This document shows, one piece after another, positions 1 to 7,390 of a DNA stretch of 39,576 nt. Origin of the DNA: Candidatus Methanomethylophilaceae archaeon. Its GTDB lineage: Archaea; Thermoplasmatota; Thermoplasmata; Methanomassiliicoccales; Methanomethylophilaceae. The position numbers were made by a program, and so were the translations under genes. Every line of letters starts with the position of its first letter. Positions within the stretch are counted from its first letter, which is position 1. The stretch is taken from NCBI GenBank assembly GCA_017461225.1, contig JAFTYV010000050.1, forward strand, positions 1-39,576, given 5' to 3'. The notes under the pieces were generated by a model, which had not been told where the DNA came from, did no database searches, and saw only the letters and a program-made list of their open reading frames with translations.

Positions 1-1668
1 GACTCCGGTACCTTCCAGAGCCACATGTACGGCGAGGTGGAGCTCACCAACGAGGAGATCATCGAGTTCCAGAAGGCCATCGGAACCGACATCGGAACCG
101 TCCTGGACATCTTCACCGAGCCCTACTGGACCAAGGAGCAGACCGCCGCATCCATCGAGGTCACCCTCGAGAGGACCCAGCAGGCGTGCGACATGAAGGG
201 CGACATGATGCTGAACGGGGTCGCCCAGGGTTCCATATACACCGACCTCAGGGAGGACTGCGCACGCAGGATGGCCGTCATGGACATCGACGTGCACCCC
301 GTCGGGGGCATAGTCCCCCTGATGGAGCAGTACAGGTACTCCGAGCTGGTCGACGTGGTCATGTCCTCCAAGAGGGGACTCAACCCCAACAGGCCCGTCC
401 ACGCGTTCGGTGCCGGACACCCCATGGTCCTCGCGCTCCTCGCGCTCATGGGATGCGACTTCTACGACTCCGCATCCTACGCGAAGTTCGCCAGGGACGA
501 CAGGATGATGTTCGTCGACGGCACGTTCAGGCTCCAGGACATGGAGTCCCTGGACTGCAACTGCCCCGCGTGCCGCGGACACACCCTCGACACCCTCAGG
601 CGCATGGAGAAGAGGGCGAAGACCAAGCTCATCGCCGAGCACAACCTCTACCAGATCACGCAGGAGCTCGCGCTCGTCAGGAGGTACATCAAGGAGGGCC
701 GCCTCTGGGAGCTCGCCGAGATGAGGTGCAGGGCCCACCCCGCGCTCCTCGGTGCACTGAGGAGGCTCAGGGAGTACCAGGACCAGATGGAGCTCTACGA
801 CCCCATCAGCAGGGAGGGCGCCATATTCTACACCGGATCCGAGACCAGGGGCCGCCCCGTCTTCAAGAGGTACCTCGACAGGCTCGGAACCAGGTACGTG
901 CCCCCCACCGACAAGGCCGTCATCTTCGAGGACTGCCAGGGCAAACCCTACAGCAGACCCTACGCCGAGGAGTTCGCCAAGGCCCGCAGGGCCGGCTACA
1001 CGCCCATCGTGGTCAGCCCCTTCGGACCCGTCCCCGCAGAGCTGGACGAGCTGTACCCCCTCGCACAGTCCCTGTTCCCCGAGATCATGGACATGGAGAC
1101 CGAGATGGACGCCGAGAGGATCACGTTCCAGTTCCTGAGCACCATGGGGTTCAAGGAGGCCATATCCCCCGAGCAGATCCCCGAGGACGGCACCGAGGAG
1201 TTCGACGCGGACCTCCTCAGGGCCAAGGCCGTCGCCAGGTACCAGTTCGGCATCCCCGCCGCGGACGCCCTGTTCAGGGGCGAGATCCAGCTCGTCACCA
1301 GCAAGAAGACCGGCAAGATCAGGAACGTCATCTCCGACGGGGAGCACGTGCTCTCCATGCGTGCGGGCGACGGGCTGTACACCCTCAGGATGGAGGGTGC
1401 CAAGAGGATCGTGGAGGCGTGCCCCGCACCCTTCATGAGGGTCTCCGTCATGGACGACTCCATACCGTTCGTCTCCGAGGGGAGGAACGTGTTCGCCCAG
1501 TTCGTCCTCGACTGCGACCCCGAGCTCCGCCCCATGGAGGAGGTCATCGTCACTGACAAAGACGACAACCCAATCGCGACCGGACGCGCGTTCCTCATAC
1601 CCTTCGAGATCAAACAGATGAAGAAGGGAATGGCCGTGAAGGTCCGCTCCGGTTCGGGCGACGAGTGA
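1..1668 (+). CDS. tgtA: Archaeosine tRNA-guanine transglycosylase (5' truncated by the window edge)
   Basis: Exchanges guanine-15 of archaeal tRNA for preQ0, the first step of archaeosine synthesis. The reading frame is open from base 1, and the first residues, DSGTFQ, are the family's conserved catalytic Asp-Ser-Gly motif. The ATG at 25 is therefore internal and the N-terminus lies outside the window. The nucleophile motif DSASY has its Asp codon at 466. The zinc site C-x-C-x2-C...H has the spacing of the Pyrococcus enzyme (2, 3 and 23 residues). A central C1-type domain and a C-terminal PUA RNA-binding domain (roughly the last 80 residues) follow, so the C-terminus is complete. It is followed by a hairpin plus T-run. 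Confidence 0.95.
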   Translation, partial: DSGTFQSHMYGEVELTNEEIIEFQKAIGTDIGTVLDIFTEPYWTKEQTAASIEVTLERTQQACDMKGDMMLNGVAQGSIYTDLREDCARRMAVMDIDVHPVGGIVPLMEQYRYSELVDVVMSSKRGLNPNRPVHAFGAGHPMVLALLALMGCDFYDSASYAKFARDDRMMFVDGTFRLQDMESLDCNCPACRGHTLDTLRRMEKRAKTKLIAEHNLYQITQELALVRRYIKEGRLWELAEMRCRAHPALLGALRRLREYQDQMELYDPISREGAIFYTGSETRGRPVFKRYLDRLGTRYVPPTDKAVIFEDCQGKPYSRPYAEEFAKARRAGYTPIVVSPFGPVPAELDELYPLAQSLFPEIMDMETEMDAERITFQFLSTMGFKEAISPEQIPEDGTEEFDADLLRAKAVARYQFGIPAADALFRGEIQLVTSKKTGKIRNVISDGEHVLSMRAGDGLYTLRMEGAKRIVEACPAPFMRVSVMDDSIPFVSEGRNVFAQFVLDCDPELRPMEEVIVTDKDDNPIATGRAFLIPFEIKQMKKGMAVKVRSGSGDE

Positions 1669-1678
1669 CGCCGCCCCA

Positions 1679-1708
1679 TGGCCCCCTACGGGGGCCACCA
1701 ACTTTTTT
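1679..1708 (+). terminator. Hairpin plus T-run after tgtA
   Basis: An 8-bp stem (TGGCCCCC / GGGGGCCA, loop TAC) spans 1679-1697, starting 11 bases after the tgtA stop. A run of six T follows at 1703-1708. T-runs alone can terminate archaeal RNA polymerase, so this is a good transcript end before the hydrolase gene. Confidence 0.7.
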
Positions 1709-1737
1709 GTAGGATTCCGCGATAGGGCACCGATAAC

Positions 1738-2517
1738 ATGCCTTTCGCAAACATCAACGGGATTGAGATGCACTACAACGACGAGGGCGAGGGAACCCCC
1801 GTCGTACTCGTGACCGGGTTCTCCGGGGACACGACCTTCTTCAAGCAGCTCATCCCGGAGCTCACCCCCGACCACAGGGTCGTCACCTTCGACAACAGGG
1901 GTGCGGGACTCACCAGGTACCCGGGCGAGGGCATAGAGCCCCAGGACTTCGTCGACGACGTCCTCGCGCTCATGGACGAGCTCGGCATCGGCAGGGCCCA
2001 CATGCTCGGATGGTCCATGGGGGGCCACATCGCCCAGGAGTTCGCCTACCAGCACCCAGACAGGCTCATCTCGCTGACCCTCGTGTCCGCCTACCCCTAC
2101 AGGCCCGCCAGGTCCAGCTACTTCATGAACGGCATCGTCGACTGCGCCCTCCGCGGCGGCGGGGCGGAGTACATCAGCATGATGACCAACGCCTTCTGCT
2201 TCACCGAGGGCTTCTTCTCCGGTCTGGAGGCGAAGGGCAGGACGCTCAGGTCCCTGACCGACCTGGACCCCCGCGGCCTCAAGGACCAGATGGGCGCGCT
2301 GGACAGGTTCGACACGAGGGAGAAGGTGGCCGGCATCACGGTCCCCACGCTCTCCATCCACGGACTCAGCGACATCATGGTCGAACCCGTCCTCGGGGAC
2401 TACATCTCCGACAGGATCCCGGGATGCAGGGTGCTGAGGATCCCCGACACGGGGCACATCGTCAGACCGTCCCTGTACTCCGCGGAGTTCATCGACTTCA
2501 TCTCGTCGTTCGAGTGA
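1738..2517 (+). CDS. Alpha/beta hydrolase
   Basis: A 259-residue cytosolic alpha/beta-hydrolase-fold enzyme of unknown substrate. The oxyanion region follows the first strands (VTGFSGD near residue 26). The nucleophile elbow GWSMGG places Ser at about residue 93, the acid is probably the Asp of HGLSD near 212, and the base is the His of DTGH near 240, so the triad looks intact. Length and spacing resemble esterase, lactonase or haloperoxidase-like members, and sequence alone cannot choose among them. It stands alone between the tgtA terminator and a convergent symporter gene. The ATG lies about 30 bases past the T-run, and no strong Shine-Dalgarno sequence is visible. Confidence 0.85.
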   Translation: MPFANINGIEMHYNDEGEGTPVVLVTGFSGDTTFFKQLIPELTPDHRVVTFDNRGAGLTRYPGEGIEPQDFVDDVLALMDELGIGRAHMLGWSMGGHIAQEFAYQHPDRLISLTLVSAYPYRPARSSYFMNGIVDCALRGGGAEYISMMTNAFCFTEGFFSGLEAKGRTLRSLTDLDPRGLKDQMGALDRFDTREKVAGITVPTLSIHGLSDIMVEPVLGDYISDRIPGCRVLRIPDTGHIVRPSLYSAEFIDFISSFE

Positions 2518-2627
2518 CGGGATACGACGGGGGATCCCCGTCATCCTTCTTGTCTCGGATAAAAATGGAAGTGCCGGGGGCGGACCCCGGGTTTTGAACA
2601 GCGGGGTGACCCCGCCGTGTCCCCCGA

Positions 2628-4268
2628 TCACTCGAGGGAGGGCGCACCCTCGGGGACACCGTCCCTTCCGGTGAGCCTGCAGACCGCCCAGACGACGACC
2701 AGTGTCACGGAGGACAGGGTCAGTCCGATGATGAGGGGGTCCACGAATCCGACGAGTCCGTCGAACAGGTAGGGTTTGCCGAATATCGCGTCGCAGAGCC
2801 CGATCATGTTGGAGGTTCCGCGCTCGATGAAGAACGCCCAGATGGACCAGGAGACCGCACCGACGATGATGCTGGCCTTCGCCGCGATGGTGTTGGGCCT
2901 CTTGGAGAAGACACCGTAGGTGAAGGTGGGCAGGATGGCGGCGGCGGTGAGTCCCATGAAGATGGTGGTCGCCTTGGCGATGATGTTGTCGGGCATGACG
3001 TACGCCTCGAGGACGACGACGAGGATCATGATGAGCGTGCAGATCCTGCTGGCTTTGAGGGACTTGACGTTTCCGCCGGCGAGATCCTGCTTCTGTCCCC
3101 TGCGCTCCTTGATCTGTCCCCACAGGTCGTAACCAGCGGAGGAACCCATGGTGTGGAGCAGTGCGGCCATCGTGGAGATGGACGCGCAGACGAGGGCGAG
3201 GATGAACACGGAGATGAACACGTCACCGAACGTCACATCGGCGAAGAGCTCGTTGACGAAGGTGGGGATGATCAGGTCCGAGTTGGAGAGGTACTCCGTG
3301 GCTGTGAGGCCGTGGAGCTCGTAGAACAGGACGTTGCTGAGGGGACCGATGGTGAACGCGGTTCCGAGGATGAGCATGATGAAGATGCTTCCGATCCACA
3401 TGGACCTGTTGATGGTCCTGTCGTCCTTGGCGCTCATGAAGCGCACGGCGAGCTGGGGCTGTGCGAGGGAACCCACACCGACCCCCATGAGGAGCGTGGT
3501 GACCACGGTGAGCCATATCGGCGTGCCGAAGCTGGGTGCCTCGGTCCATCCGTTCATTCCGTTGGAGACGAGGTCGGAGAACGCGCCGTTGGCGACCTTG
3601 ACCTCCCAGAGGGTGCCGAGGCTCTCGAACGCCTCGGTGACACCTCCGAGCTTCCAGAAGGAGAACACGAGGATGATGGCCATGCCGAAGAACATGATAC
3701 CGGCCTGGAGCGCATCGTTGTACATGACTGCGATGACACCGCCGAAGGTGACGTAGAGGGCGACGATGAGGGACAGCGCGAAGAGCGTCGCATCCTTGTC
3801 GATGCCCATGGTGACGGAGACGAAGTTGACGCCCCCGATGAGGACGGCCGCACAGTAGATGGGCATTCCCACCAGGACGATGATGGAGACGGTGGTCCTG
3901 ATCCCGGGGGAGTGGAAGATCTTCCCGAGGAGGTCGGCGAAGGTGTAGGCACCGAGCTTGGCCCCGATCCTCCTGGTGCGCTTACCGTAGACCGCGAACG
4001 CCAGGATCGTACCGACGACCAGGCACAGAACGGTCAGCCACATGATGACCAGACCGTACTTCGCACCCATACCGCCGAAACCGACGATGGCCGAGGCGCT
4101 CAGGAACGTCGCACCGTACGACAACGCTATCAGCAACGGGTTCGACTTGTTCCTCCCGAGCAGGAACTGGTCGTTGTCACGGGTGCTCTTGTAGCCGTAC
4201 CAGCCGAGGTAGATGGTCGCTGCGACGAACAGGACCGTGACCACACCGAGGGTGACCATGTTGACCAT
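2628..4268 (-). CDS. Sodium:solute symporter (SSS) family permease
   Basis: A 546-residue integral membrane protein of the SSS family, which couples Na+ entry to uptake of a small solute such as an organic acid, amino acid or vitamin. About 13 hydrophobic segments are visible. The family core begins with a first helix followed by DQFLLGRNKSNPLLIALSYG and the glycine-rich region around ASAIVGFGGMGAKYG. The length fits the family and the substrate cannot be read. Its ATG at 4268 shares one base with the TGA of the upstream 36-residue ORF (TGATG), so the two are translationally coupled. It lies next to regulator-ligase genes on the opposite strand, which makes a carboxylic acid substrate attractive but unproven. 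Confidence 0.9.
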   Translation of the reverse strand: MVNMVTLGVVTVLFVAATIYLGWYGYKSTRDNDQFLLGRNKSNPLLIALSYGATFLSASAIVGFGGMGAKYGLVIMWLTVLCLVVGTILAFAVYGKRTRRIGAKLGAYTFADLLGKIFHSPGIRTTVSIIVLVGMPIYCAAVLIGGVNFVSVTMGIDKDATLFALSLIVALYVTFGGVIAVMYNDALQAGIMFFGMAIILVFSFWKLGGVTEAFESLGTLWEVKVANGAFSDLVSNGMNGWTEAPSFGTPIWLTVVTTLLMGVGVGSLAQPQLAVRFMSAKDDRTINRSMWIGSIFIMLILGTAFTIGPLSNVLFYELHGLTATEYLSNSDLIIPTFVNELFADVTFGDVFISVFILALVCASISTMAALLHTMGSSAGYDLWGQIKERRGQKQDLAGGNVKSLKASRICTLIMILVVVLEAYVMPDNIIAKATTIFMGLTAAAILPTFTYGVFSKRPNTIAAKASIIVGAVSWSIWAFFIERGTSNMIGLCDAIFGKPYLFDGLVGFVDPLIIGLTLSSVTLVVVWAVCRLTGRDGVPEGAPSLE

Positions 4269-4378
4269 CAGGAATCATCCTCCCCGCGGTTCATCCATCC
4301 ATACACTATGCAGAAAATCACCGCCGCGAAGCCGACGATGTACGATCCCCAAATCCATGGGTCCTCTATTCCGAACAT
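4268..4378 (-). CDS. Symporter small accessory protein (36 residues)
   Basis: A small ORF on the minus strand encodes 36 residues: MFGIEDPWIWGSY, one hydrophobic helix (about residues 13-27) and a polar tail ending MNRGEDDS. It precedes the SSS permease and overlaps it by one base. Short single-helix proteins starting M-x-G-I-x-D-P-W-I-W are known as accessory proteins encoded beside SSS-family symporters, and both sequence and position match. It probably sits in the membrane with the permease; its exact role is not established. Confidence 0.8.
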   Translation of the reverse strand: MFGIEDPWIWGSYIVGFAAVIFCIVYGWMNRGEDDS

Positions 4379-4434
4379 GTTTCACACTTACCGTAAAAAT
4401 GAGTCGGGTAACCGACGTTCGACGGAGAATCGCA

Positions 4435-4446
4435 CATTATAAAAAA
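4435..4446 (-). promoter_or_regulatory. TATA box for the symporter pair
   Basis: On the minus strand TTTTTTATAATG lies about 60 bases upstream of the small accessory ORF, predicting a transcript start near 4412 and a leader of about 35 nt. The rest of the 268-base divergent region (4379-4646) holds small palindromes but no gene I can support. Confidence 0.5.
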
Positions 4447-4605
4447 TGTTCCCTTACGGACGTTTATGTCCAATATTTGAACACGTTACAACACAACGGG
4501 TCGCACGTTGTCCGATGCGGGTCACGGACTGTACCGTACGGCACGGCCCCGGCCGCACCGATGTGTACGCCCGGACCTCCGGAGTGTCTGTGCACCCACC
4601 ATCAT

Positions 4606-4640
4606 CTTTTTATCGTATGCAGTATAACGAATCCCGAGGT
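4606..4640 (+). promoter_or_regulatory. TATA-like element and Shine-Dalgarno for the XRE-cupin gene
   Basis: CTTTTTATC near 4606-4614 is placed to start RNA near 4634, and GAGGT at 4636-4640 sits six bases before the ATG at 4647. The predicted leader is therefore only about a dozen bases. The same CGAGGTTA leader sequence occurs before the desulfoferrodoxin gene. Confidence 0.45.
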
Positions 4641-4646
4641 TAAACT

Positions 4647-5201
4647 ATGGCCGATACGAACAAACTCGGAAAGAGAGTTACGAAATACAGAGAACAGCTC
4701 GGATTGACGCAGGAACAGCTCGCCACCAACTCCGGACTCGGACTCTCGTACATCGTGGATGTGGAGGAGGGCAACGTGTACCCCTCCGTGGGATCCATCA
4801 TCAAGCTCTCCCGCGCACTCGGCCAGAGGGTCGGAACGTTCATGGACGACCAGTTCGAGCCCGACCCCGTCATCGTGAGGAAGTCCTCCAGGGAGGAGGA
4901 GTCCTCCGCGAAGGGCGCCAACGGCCACTACCACTACTACCCCCTCGGCAAGGGCAAGACCGACAGACACATGGACCCCCTGTTCATCAGGATCACCCCC
5001 GACGAGATCAGGGAGACCTCCTCCCACGAGGGAGAGGAGTTCATCATCGTCGTGTCCGGGAAGATCCTCCTGAAGTACGGACAGGAGGAGAAGGTCCTGG
5101 AGGAGGGAGACAGCGTGTACTACAACGCGGTCGTCCCCCACTACATCGGAGCCATCGACGGACCCGCGGAGATCTACGCGGTCCTCTACACCCCCATGTG
5201 A
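4647..5201 (+). CDS. XRE-family regulator with C-terminal cupin sensor domain
   Basis: A 184-residue DNA-binding protein. Residues about 8-62 form an XRE helix-turn-helix (REQLGLTQEQLATNSGLG then SYIVDVEEGNVYPSVGSI). Residues about 110-184 form a small cupin barrel (SHEGEEFIIVVSGKILLKYG, EEGDSVYYNAVVPHY) likely to bind a small effector. The ligase gene starts 10 bases downstream, so the pair is one operon and this is probably its ligand-responsive local regulator. A second protein of the same build (10857-11429) also precedes a ligase, which supports a link between sensor and acyl-acid metabolism. Confidence 0.88.
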   Translation: MADTNKLGKRVTKYREQLGLTQEQLATNSGLGLSYIVDVEEGNVYPSVGSIIKLSRALGQRVGTFMDDQFEPDPVIVRKSSREEESSAKGANGHYHYYPLGKGKTDRHMDPLFIRITPDEIRETSSHEGEEFIIVVSGKILLKYGQEEKVLEEGDSVYYNAVVPHYIGAIDGPAEIYAVLYTPM

Positions 5202-5211
5202 GGTGCGGTGA

Positions 5212-6873
5212 ATGGTCTGCGTCCCCAGGGAGAACATAACCAGCGAGGAGAGGTTGGGAGACCTCCTCGACAAGTGCATCAGGAACCACCCCGACAACGA
5301 CGCCATAGTGTTCGTCGACAGGGACCTCCGCCTCTCCTGGAGGGAGTGGGGTGTCGAGGTCGACCGCGTCGCCAAGGGGATGATGGCCATGGGCATCCAG
5401 AAGGGCGAGAAGGTCGCCGTCTGGGCGACGAACGTCCCCGACTGGATCACGCTCATGTTCGCCACCGCGAAGATCGGCGCCATCCTCCTGACGATCAACA
5501 CCAACTACAAGTCCGCGGAGCTGGACTACGTCCTCAGGCAGTCCGACATGGAGAACCTGTTCCTCATCGACGGCGTCAGGGACGTGGACTACGTCCAGAC
5601 CGTCTACGACCTCGTGCCCGAGCTCAGGGTCCAGCCCAGGGACAGCTTCCACAGCGAGACGTACCCCCACCTGAAGAGGGTCGTCTTCCTCGGTCCCGAG
5701 AAGCGCCGCGGCATGTACTCCATGAACGAGGTCAAGTCCCTCGCCTGCCAGATCTCCGACGAGGAGTACCAGGCCAGGAAGGACTCCGTCGACGTCCACG
5801 ACGTCACCATGATGCAGTACACCTCGGGTACCACCGGGTTCCCCAAGGGTGTCATGCTCTCGCACTTCAACATAGGCAACGACGGCTACTGGCTCGGGGC
5901 CAACATGAACTACGGTCCCACCGACCGCCTGTGCATCAACGTCCCGCTGTTCCACTGCTTCGGATGCGTGCTCGGTGTCATGGCGTGCATCAACCACGGT
6001 GTCACCATGTGCTTCGTGGAGGTATTCGACCCCGTGAAGGTCATGACCACCATCGAGACCGAGAGATGCACATCGGTGTACGGTGTCCCGACGATGTTCA
6101 TCAGCATCCTCGGACACAAGCTGTTCGACAAGTTCGACTTCTCGTCCCTCAGGACCGGCATCATGGCCGGGTCCCCGTGCCCGATCAAGGCCATGGAGCA
6201 GGTCGTCGACAAGATGAACATGAGGGAGATCACCATCGTCTACGGACTCACGGAGGCATCCCCCGGCATGACGCAGACCACCTACGACGAGCCCTCCCTC
6301 GAGAGGAAGTGCTCGTCCGTGGGGAAGAAGCTGCAGGGTGTCGACACGGTGATCCTGGATCCCGAGACGAACGAGCCCTGCCCCGACGGGGTCATCGGCG
6401 AGTTCTGCTGCAAGGGGTACAACGTCATGAAGGGTTACTACAAGATGCCCGAGGAGACCGCCAAGATCATCGACTCCAACGGCTACCTGCACTCCGGGGA
6501 CCTCGGCTACAGGGACTCCGAGGGGTACTTCTACGTCACCGGCAGGATCAAGGACATGATCATCCGCGGAGGGGAGAACATCTACCCCAAGGAGGTCGAG
6601 GACTTCCTCTACCACTGCCCCGGCGTCAAGGACGTCCAGGTGGTGGGCGTACCCAGCGAGAAGTACGGGGAGCAGCCCGGTGCCTTCATCGTGAAGGAGC
6701 CCGGAGCGGACCTGACCGAGCAGGACGTCATCGACTACTGCAAGGGCAAGATCGCATGGTACAAGACCCCCAAGTACGTGGCGTTCGTGGACGACTTCCC
6801 CATGAACGCGGCTGGCAAGATCCTGAAGTACGAGCTCAGGAACACCGCCCACCAGCTCTGGCCCGACGCCTGA
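5212..6873 (+). CDS. AMP-forming acyl-CoA ligase
   Basis: A 553-residue ANL-superfamily enzyme that activates a carboxylic acid through an acyl-adenylate to an acyl-CoA. The P-loop motif YTSGTTGFPKG lies at residues 203-213, the adenine-site motif YGLTEASPG near 344, the hinge region TGRIKDMIIRGGENIYPKE near 445, and the catalytic lysine motif AAGKILK near the C-terminus. It is full length and closer in layout to medium/long-chain fatty-acid ligases than to the two ANL enzymes downstream. GAGGTG overlaps the stop of the XRE-cupin gene and serves as ribosome site for the ATG at 5212. The acid used cannot be deduced. Confidence 0.9.
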   Translation: MVCVPRENITSEERLGDLLDKCIRNHPDNDAIVFVDRDLRLSWREWGVEVDRVAKGMMAMGIQKGEKVAVWATNVPDWITLMFATAKIGAILLTINTNYKSAELDYVLRQSDMENLFLIDGVRDVDYVQTVYDLVPELRVQPRDSFHSETYPHLKRVVFLGPEKRRGMYSMNEVKSLACQISDEEYQARKDSVDVHDVTMMQYTSGTTGFPKGVMLSHFNIGNDGYWLGANMNYGPTDRLCINVPLFHCFGCVLGVMACINHGVTMCFVEVFDPVKVMTTIETERCTSVYGVPTMFISILGHKLFDKFDFSSLRTGIMAGSPCPIKAMEQVVDKMNMREITIVYGLTEASPGMTQTTYDEPSLERKCSSVGKKLQGVDTVILDPETNEPCPDGVIGEFCCKGYNVMKGYYKMPEETAKIIDSNGYLHSGDLGYRDSEGYFYVTGRIKDMIIRGGENIYPKEVEDFLYHCPGVKDVQVVGVPSEKYGEQPGAFIVKEPGADLTEQDVIDYCKGKIAWYKTPKYVAFVDDFPMNAAGKILKYELRNTAHQLWPDA

Positions 6874-6992
6874 GACATTCCACGGTGCGGGGTCGTCCCC
6901 GCACCACCCAAACCCGTTACGACACCGTTCTCGACACCGCTTCGGATCCGTGATCCACGTGCTTCTGTTGTAAGGTATTAATATCTAAGTTC

Positions 6993-7070
6993 GCGGGAAC
7001 GTGCAAAATTCAGTGTTCGAGAATTGCGGGAACGTGCATAGAATGGTGTTTCGTAATCGCGGGAAATGCC
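6993..7070. repeat. Three direct repeats with an exact 33-bp period
   Basis: GCGGGAACGTGCA occurs at 6993-7005 and again at 7026-7038. A degenerate copy, GCGGGAAATGCC, lies at 7059-7070. Both start-to-start distances are exactly 33 bp, and the bases between copies are partly similar (GTGTT and AAT blocks align), so the units look like decayed 33-bp tandem repeats about three helical turns long. A TATA-like sequence follows directly. Confidence 0.75.
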
Positions 7071-7159
7071 ATGATATATAAACACAGCATGCTCCCATGA
7101 ATTGTTTTACCCTTCTCCACCAACCTCCATCCTGGTTGTTCCGATATAAATATCTTGGA

Positions 7160-7175
7160 AAACGATCAATCGTTT
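7160..7175. repeat. Short perfect inverted repeat
   Basis: AAACGAT and ATCGTTT are separated by two bases. It could be a dimeric regulator site, but no gene start lies nearby on either strand. Confidence 0.4.
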
Positions 7176-7321
7176 CTCATTTGGGTCCGTTCCTAACTTT
7201 TCGGATTTTCCATTCCGAGGTTTTCGGATCACGGACCCGATGACATCGGACGGAAATGGATCTGATGGCGAGAATGTACACTATTCGTAATCGGAATGGG
7301 TGTTCGGACCACACGTCCGCG

Positions 7322-7362
7322 AAAAAGATGATGCGGGACGGGATGCCACTGGCACCCCGCCC
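7322..7362 (-). terminator. Hairpin plus T-run after the minus-strand ligase
   Basis: Downstream of the stop at 7391, a stem formed by 7336-7347 and 7351-7362 (two mismatches) is followed on the minus strand by five T (7322-7326). Position and composition fit a transcript end. Confidence 0.5.
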
Positions 7363-7390
7363 ACGTTTTGAAAACGATTGTGCCGACCGC

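Larger units (their letters stand above)
6874..7321. other. Convergent intergenic island, AT-rich, with repeats and TATA-like sequences
   Basis: About 450 bases between two convergent ligase genes, noticeably more AT-rich than the genes around it. It holds three direct repeats with a 33-bp period (listed separately), a TATA-like ATGATATATAAA just after the third repeat (about 7071-7082), a small hairpin (CAACC / GGTTG, 7121-7138), and a perfect inverted repeat AAACGAT-CA-ATCGTTT at 7160-7175. No convincing coding frame crosses it. A short untranslated RNA starting near 7100 is possible but unproven. Confidence 0.5.

Noticed and set aside
3153-4442. Plus-strand open frame of about 430 codons opposite the symporter
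   Set aside because: Highly charged Glu/Asp/Gly/His translation with no domain, lying over a clear membrane protein gene.
5044-6852. Minus-strand open frame of about 600 codons across the regulator and first ligase
   Set aside because: It is a shadow of the plus-strand XRE-cupin and ligase genes; no motifs and repetitive Val/Leu/Asp composition.
6993-7070. The 33-bp periodic repeats as a CRISPR array
   Set aside because: The repeat is only 13 bases, the intervening sequences are similar to each other rather than unique, there are just three copies, and no cas genes are present.
6972-7100. A small protein containing the 33-bp repeats
   Set aside because: Two frames are open across the repeats, but neither has a credible start codon with a ribosome site and both stop soon after the third copy.
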